NCBI GenBank assembly: GCA_963717115.1
Contig: CAVQVO010000017.1
Location: 310,001-374,000 of the forward strand
Source of the DNA: JBBQUN01 sp963717115
GTDB taxonomy: Bacteria > Actinomycetota > Acidimicrobiia > Acidimicrobiales > SZUA-35
Length of the DNA stretch: 64,000 nt
Reading direction: 5' to 3'
Shown: positions 25,970-34,156 of the stretch, one piece after another
Numbering within the stretch: the stretch's first letter is position 1
Layout: every line of letters begins with the position of its first letter
The notes under the pieces: generated by a model
What the model saw: the letters and a program-made list of their open reading frames with translations, nothing else
Database searches by the model: none
What the model was told of the DNA's origin: nothing
Position numbers and translations under genes: made by a program

Positions 25970-26215
25970 ATGGCAGAGCCGACCACCTACCAGATCGTGT
26001 TGCGAGGCCGACCGAGCGTTCGTCTGCTGCGTCCGCTCCTCGACGACTTCACGATCGACACCTCGGCCGATTGTGTGACCCGCCTGGTCGGTGATGTCGC
26101 CGACCCGGCCCACCTGCACGGAATCGTGGCCCACCTCACGTCGGTGAACGTCGAGACTCATCTCGATCGCGCCGGCGCCGCAACCGCACATCGACTCCAC
26201 GACCAAAGGAATGAC
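25970..26215 (+). CDS. Small conserved protein next to LuxR, copy B (no stop; reads into oxidoreductase)
   Basis: Paralog of the 72-residue protein at 19548: EPTTYQIVLRGRPSVRLLRP, then DPAHLHGIVAHLTSVNVE. In copy A the protein ends about six residues after the HLTSV motif. Here the frame stays open for 20 more codons and joins the next gene in frame. Either the stop was removed by an indel near 26155, or the two are a true fusion. The next gene has its own AAAGGA and ATG. Start ATG 25970 lies 6 nt behind CAGAGT. Confidence 0.55.
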
Positions 26216-27277
26216 ATGACCACCACACACGACCAGACAACCGTCTCCCGCTCGGCCGACGCGAGCGCCGAGGCGACGATGACTGCAATCACACAGGATC
26301 GATACGGCAGGGCCGAGGTCCTCGCACTCGACACCGTCGCGGTACCGACGCCCGAACACGACGAGGTCCTCATCGAGGTCGTGGCCGCAGGGATCGACCG
26401 CGGCACCTGCCACCTCATGACCGGCACCCCGTATCTGATCCGACTTGCCGGCTTCGGGTTCACCAAACCGAAGAATCGAGTCCCCGGCCTCGACGTCGCC
26501 GGCCGGGTCGTCGCCGTCGGATCCGGTGTCACCCGTTTCGTCCCGGGCGACGAGGTCTTCGGCATCGGCAACGGCTCGCTCGCCGAGTTCGCCGTCGCGA
26601 AGGAGAACAAGCTCGCCGTCAAGCCCGCCAGTTCGTCCTTCGAGCAGGCTGCGGTGGCCGCCGTGTCCGGCATCACCGCTCTCCAGGCGTTGACCGACGT
26701 CGGTGGTGCTCAGCCCGGCCAACGTGTCCTGATCGTCGGCGCCTCCGGCGGTGTCGGCAGCTTCGCCGTCCAGCTGGCCAAGGCCCTCGGCACCCACGTG
26801 ACCGCGGTCGCCAGCGCCCGGAACCTCGACTTCGTGCGCACGCTCGGCGCCGATCACGTCGTCGACTACACCGCACAGGACTTCACCGCCACCGGCGAGC
26901 GCTACGACCTCGTCGTCGACATCGGAGGCCGCAACACGATCCGCCGGCTCCGCAGCGTTCTGACGGCGACCGGCACGCTCGTGATCGTCGGAGGCGAAGA
27001 CGGCAACCGCTTCACCGGCGGCGTCGGCCGCCAGCTCCGAGCCTTGATGCTCTCACCGTTCCTCCAGCAGCGTCTCACGACGTTCGTGAGCACCGAGCAC
27101 CACTCCTTCATGGAGCGGCTCGCCGAGCACATCGAAGTCGGGGCAGTCACCCCGGCCGTGCAAGCCCGGTACCCCCTGGCCGAGGCGGCCAAGGCGATCG
27201 AGCAGGTCGCTACGGGCAAGGCGACCGGCAAGACCGTCATCGTCGTTCGTGACACCGGAGCCGGCCGTGTCGAATGA
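26216..27277 (+). CDS. Quinone oxidoreductase-type alcohol dehydrogenase
   Basis: A 353-residue medium-chain dehydrogenase/reductase of the zeta-crystallin/NAD(P)H:quinone reductase branch. GroES-like domain: AITQDRYGRAEVL, DEVLIEVVAAGIDRGTCHLMTG, VPGLDVAGRVVAVGSGV, FVPGDEVFG. Rossmann domain: GQRVLIVGASGGVGSFAVQLAKALG, then GADHVVDY and VVDIGG. The catalytic zinc ligands of true ADHs are absent, as usual in this branch. It reduces quinones, enals or ketones with NADPH. AAAGGA precedes ATG 26216. Second gene of the module B operon. Confidence 0.85.
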   Translation: MTTTHDQTTVSRSADASAEATMTAITQDRYGRAEVLALDTVAVPTPEHDEVLIEVVAAGIDRGTCHLMTGTPYLIRLAGFGFTKPKNRVPGLDVAGRVVAVGSGVTRFVPGDEVFGIGNGSLAEFAVAKENKLAVKPASSSFEQAAVAAVSGITALQALTDVGGAQPGQRVLIVGASGGVGSFAVQLAKALGTHVTAVASARNLDFVRTLGADHVVDYTAQDFTATGERYDLVVDIGGRNTIRRLRSVLTATGTLVIVGGEDGNRFTGGVGRQLRALMLSPFLQQRLTTFVSTEHHSFMERLAEHIEVGAVTPAVQARYPLAEAAKAIEQVATGKATGKTVIVVRDTGAGRVE

Positions 27278-27508
27278 ATCGCCGGCGACGGAGGACCAGA
27301 GTGTCGGCGGGGCGCGGGCCGTGCCCTCGTCCTGAACGCCCTGCCGTGGTTGTGGCTCGGCCTGTCGGCCGTCTGGGCCGTCGTCATCTTCGCCACCGAC
27401 CAGCTGGCGTGGCCGCTGGCGCTCTGGATCGCAACCACCGTCGGCCCGCTCACCGCACTGAAGACCCGCCTCGACCCGAACACCGACCCCCAAAGGAGTA
27501 ACCGATGA
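27267..27508 (+). CDS. Small membrane protein (frameshifted)
   Basis: GTG 27267 overlaps the oxidoreductase end and gives SNESPATEDQSVGGAR. One frame over, the sequence continues ALVLNALPWLWLGLSAVWAV, then ATDQLAWPLALWIATTVGPL and KTRLDPNTDPQ, with two hydrophobic helices, and stops at 27506-27508, overlapping the next ATG (ATGA). One indel near 27325 would give a protein of about 79 residues. Function unknown; operon position is well supported by the overlaps at both ends. Confidence 0.5.
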
Positions 27509-28257
27509 CCACCACGATCCTGGCACCCGAAATCAGGCCCGAGATCCCGAAGAGCTCAGACATCTCTCGACGAAGCGCCGCGATGATCGCCGGCATCGGC
27601 TACGTGCTGCTCTTCGGCCTCGCGATCTTCGCCAACTTCTTCGTCCGGGAAGGCTTGGTCGTCGCCGACGACGCCCAGGCCACTGCGACCAACATCGCCG
27701 AATCGAACACGCTGTTCCGGTGGGGACTCGTGGCGTTCCTGGCCATCTTCCTCATCGACATCATCGTCGCCTGGGCGCTCCACATCGTGTTCCGGACCCA
27801 GCACCACGACTTGTCTCTCGTGGCGGCGTGGTCGCGACTCGTCTACACGGTGTTCCTCGGTGTCGCTGCGATCTTCTTCTTCCAGGCTCTTGCCTTCTAC
27901 GAATCCGCCCCCGTGGCGGAGGTGATGGGCTCGGCCGAACGCAACGCCCAGGCGCTCGTCGGGCTCGAGCTGTTCAACTCGGCGTGGCTCATCGGTCTCG
28001 CGGCGTTCGGACTCCACCTGATCGTCCTCGGTTTCCTCGTCGCCCGATCGGTCGAGACCCCACGCTGGCTCGGCCACCTGATGATGGTGGCCGGCGTTGC
28101 CTACATCATCGACACCACCGCCCACACCGTCCTCGCCGACTACGCCGACCACGCCGATGCCTTCCTCGCCATGGTCGCCCTGCCGTCGGTCGTCGCCGAA
28201 GGCTGGTTCGGACTCTGGCTCCTCATCCGGGCCCGCCGCCGCAGCTCGAGCGCATGA
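27505..28257 (+). CDS. DUF4386 family membrane protein
   Basis: A 250-residue integral membrane protein with about six or seven helices. DUF4386 signatures are SRRSAAMIAGIGYVLLFGLA near the start, FRWGLVAFLAIFLIDIIVAW, LSLVAAWSRLVYTVFLGVA, LFNSAWLIGLAAFGLHLIVL and a late AYIIDTTAHTVL. Function unknown. AAAGGAGT precedes the ATG. Cotranscribed with its neighbours in module B. Confidence 0.8.
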   Translation: MTTTILAPEIRPEIPKSSDISRRSAAMIAGIGYVLLFGLAIFANFFVREGLVVADDAQATATNIAESNTLFRWGLVAFLAIFLIDIIVAWALHIVFRTQHHDLSLVAAWSRLVYTVFLGVAAIFFFQALAFYESAPVAEVMGSAERNAQALVGLELFNSAWLIGLAAFGLHLIVLGFLVARSVETPRWLGHLMMVAGVAYIIDTTAHTVLADYADHADAFLAMVALPSVVAEGWFGLWLLIRARRRSSSA

Positions 28258-28301
28258 GCGGTCGTGCGCCGTCTCCACCACACCATGAAGGGAATCCAAC
28301 G

Positions 28302-28637
28302 ATGACTCACCGAACCCAAGCCCCCCGATCCGAAGCGGATGAGCGCAGCGAGGAACAACGCCGTGAAGCGGCGCGACGCGACGTGCAGCAGTTGCAGGCG
28401 TTCTACGTCCACGCCACCGTGTTCGCCGGCGGGATGGTCATCATCTTCCTGGTGAATCTGACCATCAACCTGGCTGCCGGGATTGCCGGCGAGCGGTCGG
28501 CGTGGTGGTCAGCCTGGGCGCTCATCGGCTGGAGCCTCGGAATCGTCGTCCATGGGCTCGTCGTCAGGCTGAATCGACCGGCGCCCTCCATGTCGACCTG
28601 GGAGCAGCGACAGATCGACGAGGTGCTGGCCCGGTGA
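28302..28637 (+). CDS. 2TM-domain protein
   Basis: A 111-residue protein. A charged, Glu/Arg-rich N-terminus (about 1-28) precedes VQQLQAFYVHATVFAGGMVI, FLVNLTINLAAGI and WWSAWALIGWSLGIVVHGLVV, the two-helix 2TM domain often found in sensor kinases or as a stand-alone protein. The end reads STWEQRQIDEVLAR. GAAGGGAAT precedes ATG 28302. Last gene of module B; a fragment of a paralog lies at 51995-52116. Confidence 0.75.
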   Translation: MTHRTQAPRSEADERSEEQRREAARRDVQQLQAFYVHATVFAGGMVIIFLVNLTINLAAGIAGERSAWWSAWALIGWSLGIVVHGLVVRLNRPAPSMSTWEQRQIDEVLAR

Positions 28638-28787
28638 GCGCATCGGTCGATCGACCCGACGATGACGAGGCCCAGGTTCCGGACGCTTGCCGAACCTGAT
28701 CGGCTGGAGGACGTGTTGCGGCCGGACTCAGGAACGCAGCTGCGATCCTCGAGCGGTGTCACGGGGAACCAGTCCGCCCCTTGGGCG

Positions 28788-28831
28788 TTGACAGTCCGCC
28801 GAGGGATTCCTATTATGCAACCATATGGTTG
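28788..28831 (+). promoter_or_regulatory. Consensus promoter and palindromic operator of the ArsR gene
   Basis: TTGACA (28788-28793), 17-nt spacer, TATTAT (28811-28816): a near-perfect vegetative promoter. The ATG is 8 nt after the -10 box, so the mRNA should have little or no leader. The perfect palindrome CAACCATATGGTTG (28818-28831) includes the start codon and the expected transcription start, an ideal autorepression site for the ArsR-type product. Confidence 0.7.
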
Positions 28832-29172
28832 TACGTGACACGATCGAGCTGAGCGACGACGAGGTCGACCGGATCTTCCGGGCACTGGCCGACTCGACAC
28901 GGCGCGACATCGTCCGGCGCACGCTCGGTGCCGGGGCTTCGGTCTCGGAGCTGGCGGGCGCCTACGACATGTCGTTCGCTGCGGTGCAAAAGCACGTTGC
29001 CGTGTTGGAAGGGGCGGGTCTGGTGACCAAACACCCGAACGGCCGCGAACGGATCGTTCGCGGCAACCCCGACGCCATCCGGCGTGCCCAGGCGCTGCTC
29101 GACCGGTACGAGCAGATCTGGCGCTCACGCATCGACCGCCTCGACGACCTCCTCGCCGAGACCGACGAGTAA
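28825..29172 (+). CDS. ArsR family transcriptional regulator
   Basis: A 115-residue winged-helix repressor: DRIFRALADSTRRDIVRRTL, SVSELAGAYDMSFAAVQKHV (recognition helix), VLEGAGLVTKHPNGRERIVRG (wing), then a C-terminal helix LLDRYEQIWRSRIDRLDDLL. It lacks the ELCVCD metal motif, so it belongs to the ArsR subgroup paired with AHSA1/SRPBCC genes. The start codon lies inside its probable operator. Cotranscribed with the tandem SRPBCC gene 33 bp downstream. Confidence 0.85.
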   Translation: MVVRDTIELSDDEVDRIFRALADSTRRDIVRRTLGAGASVSELAGAYDMSFAAVQKHVAVLEGAGLVTKHPNGRERIVRGNPDAIRRAQALLDRYEQIWRSRIDRLDDLLAETDE

Positions 29173-29205
29173 CACCCCTACCGAACCCGACAGAAAGACA
29201 CCACC

Positions 29206-30189
29206 ATGCCCATCACCACGGTCGACAAGAACGTCGATGCCCTGACCATGACCGTCGTCGCCGACTTCGTCGCCAGCCGCGAACGACTGTGGGAGGCGTA
29301 CACCGACCCCCGCCAGATCGAGAGGTTCTGGGGGCCCGTCGAGTGGCCGGCCACCTTCACCCGACACGACGTGTTCGTCGGTGGACGGTCCGACTATGTC
29401 ATGACCGGACCGGATGGACAGCGCTCCGCCGGCTTCTGGGAGTTCCTCGCCGTGGACGAAGGCAAGTCCTTCGAGGTCCGCGACGGGTTCGCCGGCGACG
29501 ACGGCGAGGAGAACACCGCCATGCCATCGATGCGCATGACCTTCTCCTTCGAGGACACCGACCGCGGCTCACGCCTGGTCACCACCACCCACTTCGGCTC
29601 CCTCGATCAGCTCCAACAGCTGCTCGGCATGGGAATGGAAGAGGGCATGACGTCGGCCATGGGCCAGATCGACCAGGTGCTCGCCGACCTCGAGTCCTTC
29701 GCCGCCGGCCGGGGCACCGAACTCCAGATCCTGTCCGACACGCAGGTGCGTGCCTCGCGCATCATCCGCGGCACCGTCGATCAGGTGTGGCAGGCCCACC
29801 ACGATCGAGCGCTGTTGACCCAGTGGCTGCTCGGTCCTGACGGTTGGACCATGCCGGTGTGCGAGGTGGCGACCGAGGTGGGTGCCAGCTACCGCTACGA
29901 GTGGGAGCCCGACGATGCCTCCACGGACGGCTCACCGGGACGGTTCGGCTTCGAGGGCGAACTCGTCGAGTCCGATCCACCGCGTCGCTCGGTCACGACG
30001 GAACGCATGATCGGGGTCGAGGGTTCGGGCACGACGAACGAGATGACCCTCACGCCCCTCCATGGCGGCACGCTGTTGAGTCTCGTCATCACCTACCCGA
30101 GCGCAGACGTTCGCGACATGGTGCTCGGAACGGGCATGGTCGACGGGATGGAAACCAGCTACGCCCGTCTCGAAGCGATGCTCGCCTGA
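29206..30189 (+). CDS. Tandem SRPBCC/AHSA1 protein
   Basis: A 327-residue protein made of two START-like domains. Domain 1 is about residues 12-160: VVADFVASRERLWEAYTDPRQIERFWGP ... MRMTFSFEDTDRGSRLVTTTHF. Domain 2 is about 178-327: ASRIIRGTVDQVWQAHHDRALLTQWLLGPDGW ... GRFGFEGELVESDPPRRSV, then MTLTPLHGGTLLSLVITYPS. Single-domain AHSA1 proteins paired with ArsR regulators are common; the duplication within one chain is less so. The ligand is unknown, but ArsR coupling suggests response to a hydrophobic compound. Confidence 0.85.
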   Translation: MPITTVDKNVDALTMTVVADFVASRERLWEAYTDPRQIERFWGPVEWPATFTRHDVFVGGRSDYVMTGPDGQRSAGFWEFLAVDEGKSFEVRDGFAGDDGEENTAMPSMRMTFSFEDTDRGSRLVTTTHFGSLDQLQQLLGMGMEEGMTSAMGQIDQVLADLESFAAGRGTELQILSDTQVRASRIIRGTVDQVWQAHHDRALLTQWLLGPDGWTMPVCEVATEVGASYRYEWEPDDASTDGSPGRFGFEGELVESDPPRRSVTTERMIGVEGSGTTNEMTLTPLHGGTLLSLVITYPSADVRDMVLGTGMVDGMETSYARLEAMLA

Positions 30190-30288
30190 TCGCCACGTCG
30201 TTCCGCTGCGGTACCCGCCACGAACCCAACCACGGGCGGCGAAAGGCGCGCTCGGGTCGTTTCGAGCGTCCGGTCGGCTCGCATCCTG

Positions 30289-30373
30289 AGCCCTTCGAGG
30301 CAGCCGTCGCCACCGCTCACCGAAGGGCTGGGTCTCGGGTGACTCGGCGAATCGCCCCTCGTTCGGGGGGCGA
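30289..30373. terminator. Hairpins between convergent genes
   Basis: Two inverted repeats lie between the SRPBCC gene and the convergent sigma gene. AGCCCTTCG (30289-30297) pairs with CGAAGGGCT (30321-30329); TCGCCCC (30352-30358) pairs with GGGGCGA (30367-30373). Neither has a clear U-tract, so termination is only suggested. Confidence 0.3.
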
Positions 30374-30392
30374 CAGCGATCGACCGTCGCCT

Positions 30393-31643
30393 TCAGTACC
30401 TGCCGTCGGCCAGATCCTGCCGGCGTCGCCGAAGGAACGATCGCTCCGATTCGTTGGTGCTGCACTCGATCGCGAGGTCGAGTGCTGCCTCGGCGTCGTC
30501 GAGACGATCAAGACGAGCGAGCACACTGGATCGAGCGGTGTGGAAGTACACGTAGTCGTCGACGTCACCGGTGAGGTCGTCCGCGTGGGGAATCGCATCG
30601 AGCGCGGTGAGCGCCGCACCCGGCCCGTGGACGCGGTCGACGGCAATGGCCCGGTTCAGCGCGATGAGCGCGTTGGGCTGGCGCTGGAGGAGCACGTCGT
30701 AGAGCCGCAGGACTGCCGGCCAATCGGTGGCCTCGAACGTGGGCGCGGTGACGTGTAGGGCGGCAATGGCCGCTTGGAACTGAAACGCTCCGCCTCGCTG
30801 GAACGAGTGTGCTCTCGCCAGTTCGGCGAGACCGCGCCCGATCATCGGTTGGTCCCAGAGGGACCGGTCCTGGTCGGCGAGGAGGATCGGGCTGCCGTGG
30901 CGATCGAGACGGCTGGACCGTCGGGCGTCGGTCAACAGCAGGAGCGCGTGGAGTCCTGCGACTTCGGGATCGTCCGGGGCGAGCCTGCTGAGGAGCTGTG
31001 CGAGCCAGATTGCCTCTTCGCAGAGATCTCCGCGAATGAGTGCCGTGTCCGTTGCGCTGGCGTGGCCCTCGGTGAAGATCGACGAGATCACTTCGCAGAC
31101 CGCACCGACGCGTTCGTTGAGCGTGTCCAGCGTCGGCGGATCGAAGGGTATTCGTGCGGCTCGGATCTTCGACTTGGCGCGTGTGAGTCGACGCGTCATC
31201 GTGTCCTCGGACACCAGGAAGGCGCGGGCGATCTGTGGCGTCGAGAGCCCCGCGACGATCCGCAGGGTCAACGCCACCTGTGCTTCCGGGGCCAGGGCCG
31301 GGTGGCAACATCCGACGAGGAGGGCGAGCTGGTCATCGAGCGCCTGCCCCCTGTCGAGGTCGAGGTCTGGTGACCCTGTGGCGTCGGAGCGGTCGCCGGC
31401 CAACGACGGGAGGCGGTCTTCGAATCGCTGCATTCTGCGGATCTGGTCGATGGCCTTGCGTCGGCCGGTCGTGACCAACCAGGCCCCGGGCCGTTCGGGG
31501 ACCCCATCGGTGGGCCACCTCGTCGATGCCTCGAGGAACGCATCCTGTGCGGCGTCTTCCGCGATGCCGAGGTCGCCGACGTCGCGCATGAGCGTGGCCA
31601 CCAGTCGTGGCCACTCCGTGCGGAAGACGTCGGCGACCCCCAT
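30393..31643 (-). CDS. ECF42-like RNA polymerase sigma factor with TPR-like C-terminal domain
   Basis: A 416-residue protein. Sigma region 2: VFRTEWPRLVATLMRDVGDLGIAEDAAQDAF, AWLVTTGRRKAIDQIRR. Region 4: LTLRIVAGLSTPQIARAFLVSEDTMTRRL. Then a long C-terminal domain with EAIWLAQLLSRLAPDDPEV, LLLLTDARRSSRLD and ALNRAIAVDRVHGPGAALTALD. This extension and the adjacent DGPF gene define the ECF42 group. No anti-sigma factor is needed in this group; the C-terminal domain regulates. ATG 31643 lies 35 bp after the DGPF gene, in one operon. Confidence 0.85.
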   Translation of the reverse strand: MGVADVFRTEWPRLVATLMRDVGDLGIAEDAAQDAFLEASTRWPTDGVPERPGAWLVTTGRRKAIDQIRRMQRFEDRLPSLAGDRSDATGSPDLDLDRGQALDDQLALLVGCCHPALAPEAQVALTLRIVAGLSTPQIARAFLVSEDTMTRRLTRAKSKIRAARIPFDPPTLDTLNERVGAVCEVISSIFTEGHASATDTALIRGDLCEEAIWLAQLLSRLAPDDPEVAGLHALLLLTDARRSSRLDRHGSPILLADQDRSLWDQPMIGRGLAELARAHSFQRGGAFQFQAAIAALHVTAPTFEATDWPAVLRLYDVLLQRQPNALIALNRAIAVDRVHGPGAALTALDAIPHADDLTGDVDDYVYFHTARSSVLARLDRLDDAEAALDLAIECSTNESERSFLRRRRQDLADGRY

Positions 31644-31677
31644 CGAATTCGTCGGCAACCGGGCGAGCCTTGGCTCG

Positions 31678-32031
31678 TCAGCCTTCGAATTCCATGACCG
31701 GGCGCACCTCGACCGTCCCGAAGTGGGCGTTCGGGATCCTGGCGGCCCAGTCGAGGGCCTCGTCGAGATTGGCGACATCGATCACGTAGTAGCCACCGAT
31801 CACTTCCTTCGACTCGATGAATGGACCGTCGGTCACGATGCGCTTGCCATCGCGTACCTGCACGGTGCTGGCGGTGTGGGCGTCTTGCAACGCTTCGCCG
31901 GCAACCATGGCGCCGGCCTCGGCGAGTGCCTGGCTGTAGGCAGCCCACTCGTCCATGTAGGGGCCGAACGCTTCGTCGTCCGGGGTTGGTTCGTCGGCAG
32001 GGTTGCTTGCGAGGAGGAGCATGTACTTCAT
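31678..32031 (-). CDS. YCII-related DGPF-domain protein
   Basis: A 117-residue ferredoxin-fold protein: MKYMLLLASNPADEP, WAAYSQALAEAGAMVAGEAL, then the hallmark DGPFIESKEVIGGYYVIDV, and a C-terminal AHFGTVEVRPVMEF. DGPF proteins are regularly encoded beside ECF42 sigma factors and may act with them in signalling. GAAGGA precedes ATG 32031. First gene of a two-gene operon. Confidence 0.85.
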   Translation of the reverse strand: MKYMLLLASNPADEPTPDDEAFGPYMDEWAAYSQALAEAGAMVAGEALQDAHTASTVQVRDGKRIVTDGPFIESKEVIGGYYVIDVANLDEALDWAARIPNAHFGTVEVRPVMEFEG

Positions 32032-32299
32032 GGCGTGACGTCCTTCGGGTCGGTGGCCAGTCTCGATTGTCACAGACACGACGAACGGCGACTCGGAAAT
32101 CGGACACCTGCGCCAGATTTGCTCGACGTGCCGGCGATGAGCACGGCCTCGTGGCACTCAGGTAGGGGACGATGGTTGCCGAACGAGACCCGGGTGAGGG
32201 CATCGAGATCGTTCGGTGGAACAGCCATCTCCGGGTCACCGGCCGCGATGAGAACCGAGGTGGCTCCGGGTTCAAGGGCGTCGGTGGCAGAATCTACGT

Positions 32300-32553
32300 G
32301 TGGTCGAACTCGCTTCGGACAGCGTCAACGCGTCGATGGCTCGGCTGATCGACGGTTGGTGCCAGCGTCGAGCGCTTCGGCCTCTGGCTGTTCTGTTGCC
32401 CGCGTACACATCGAACGACGGGCTCACCGATGGGTGGGCGGCGGTGATGGACGCGCTCCGGCGCTTCGCGGAATGCATGGTCTGCCCGACGATGAGTCGG
32501 CGGAGGTGATGCGCCTCCTTGTCATCGTCGAGGGAATGGTGCGGCGAACGTAG
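32300..32553 (+). CDS. Small hypothetical protein (frameshifted)
   Basis: From GTG 32300: VELASDSVNASMARLIDGWC, RALRPLAVLLPAYTSNDGLT and DALRRFAEC. One frame over, the natural continuation is GLPDDESAEVMRLLVIVEGM, ending at TAG 32551-32553. One indel near 32475 gives an 84-residue helical protein. I do not recognise the family. It overlaps the 3' end of the convergent phosphotransferase gene by about 30 bp. Confidence 0.45.
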
Positions 32554-34015
32554 CGGAGTCGAGAAGTGACCGGAGCCGCGTTCGGTGGGTGGCATCGCCG
32601 GGGGTCTTGGCGATCTTGTAACACCCGACGGCGACAGCGAGCAGCGCGCCTCGTGTGGTGAGGTCGTTGTCGGCGCGGTAGGCGTCGGCGACGTGCCGGG
32701 TGTTGCGTGGGCCGTGGTACCAGTGGAGCAGCGCGAAGTCCCATGCGGTGGAGCCGACGAAGGCGTCGCCGAAGTCGAGCACGCCTGCAAGCTGGTCGCC
32801 GTCTCGGAGGAGGTGTTGGCGATGGAGATCGGAGTGGAGGACTCCGTACGGTTCGGACGCGGCATCGATGATCGCGTTGCCGAGTTCGGCGAGGGTAGGC
32901 AGGAGCTCGGGGTCGAGGGTGGCGAGCGGATGGGTATCGAGGGTCGAGTGGTCGAAGGGCCAGATGGGTGCGTGGAACCAGCGTTCGACGATTCCCGCGG
33001 TCGCCGAGAGGGACGTGCCGTGGAGCCGGTCGGCCCGGTTCTGGAGTGGCCCCCATCCGGTTGCCGGCAGTTGGTGGAGCTCGCGCAGTATCGCGGCGAC
33101 GCCGGCGACGAACGGTTTCGGCCATGTTCGGTCGTCCTCGACCGGCGTGCCGGGGAGGAACGGTCCGATCGAGCATTCGATGTCGTCGACCGGGACGAGA
33201 TCCCACGGACTGACGCGATGCCCGGCGTCGGTCAGGAGGCGGGTGATCAGCGCCTCGGATCGGTAGCTCATCAGCCGCCCGGAGTTCGGGATCGGAACAC
33301 GAATCACCGAGTCGGTGTCGGAGCGAGTCCCTCTCCAGGCTTGGGAGGAGCGCCCCGTGGCGTAGAACTCGACCTCGGCTTCGCCGTTGGGGTCGGTGCC
33401 GAGTGCCAGCCGAGCTCGGGCGCCCGCGATGGTGGTTTGCCACGGGTGCGTGGCTGGTAGGTGGTTGGCGAGCCACGATCGTCGTTCGGGTTCGAGGAGG
33501 GGGACGACGGTGGCGGCGTCGAGGTCGTCTTTGGGGCGGATGTCGGTGCTCTTGAACAGGAGTTGGAGCTCAGGTGCGAGATACGGGGTGCCGTCGGGTG
33601 TGGTGAGCACGGCGTCGTCCCAGGGCCGTCGGATCGTGGGATCGCGCCGGTAGATCCATTCGTGCTCGTTGCCGTCGCCGACGGTGACGTCGATCATCCA
33701 CGGCGCCGCCGGGGTCGGCCGGCACCAGAGGTTGTTCTGCGATCGGCCGGCATCGAGGGGGTCGCCGGCCCACGTCGACAGAACTCCGGCGGAGCCGATG
33801 TGGATGTCCCACCCGTGGAGGACGTCGAGCAGCCGGGGAGCGTCAGACCGGGAGATGGCGATGTCGGTGTCGTCATGGTCTCGCCAGCTCGTGCCGAGGT
33901 GGGCCTCGAGTGCGTGTCCGCCCGACAGCCACCAGCGGAAGTCGGCGGGCCGAAACAGGTCGACGGTGTCCCTGACCGGCATCGGCGCCCATGGTCCCCG
34001 TTGGTGTGCCCCCAC
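32522..34015 (-). CDS. Nucleotidyltransferase-aminoglycoside phosphotransferase fusion
   Basis: A 497-residue two-domain protein. The N-terminal part (about 1-180) is an aminoglycoside-nucleotidyltransferase-like fold: RWWLSGGHALEAHLG, then HDDTDIAISRSD and PWMIDVTVGDGNEHEWIYRRD. The C-terminal part (about 200-497) is an APH-type kinase: CSIGPFLPGTPVEDDRTWP, Brenner motif YGVLHSDLHRQHLL, then VLDFGDAF. Together they suggest inactivation of an antibiotic or modification of a hydroxylated metabolite; the substrate is unknown. GTG 34015 is supported by TACCGT 7 nt upstream; a downstream ATG at 33982 would cut the first strand. Divergent from the HTH-AAA gene. Confidence 0.75.
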   Translation of the reverse strand: MGAHQRGPWAPMPVRDTVDLFRPADFRWWLSGGHALEAHLGTSWRDHDDTDIAISRSDAPRLLDVLHGWDIHIGSAGVLSTWAGDPLDAGRSQNNLWCRPTPAAPWMIDVTVGDGNEHEWIYRRDPTIRRPWDDAVLTTPDGTPYLAPELQLLFKSTDIRPKDDLDAATVVPLLEPERRSWLANHLPATHPWQTTIAGARARLALGTDPNGEAEVEFYATGRSSQAWRGTRSDTDSVIRVPIPNSGRLMSYRSEALITRLLTDAGHRVSPWDLVPVDDIECSIGPFLPGTPVEDDRTWPKPFVAGVAAILRELHQLPATGWGPLQNRADRLHGTSLSATAGIVERWFHAPIWPFDHSTLDTHPLATLDPELLPTLAELGNAIIDAASEPYGVLHSDLHRQHLLRDGDQLAGVLDFGDAFVGSTAWDFALLHWYHGPRNTRHVADAYRADNDLTTRGALLAVAVGCYKIAKTPGDATHRTRLRSLLDSATFAAPFPRR

Positions 34016-34156
34016 GAGTCCGACGGTACCGGCGGTCGACGGTCGGGTGTGTCGTTGCGAGGGCCCTCGCTCCGCAACGTGACCCTTCTGACGTAAGGCT
34101 GCCCGCCTGATCGGCGCCAGATCGACCCTTCCGTACGCTCCGAGTATTCTCTGACG

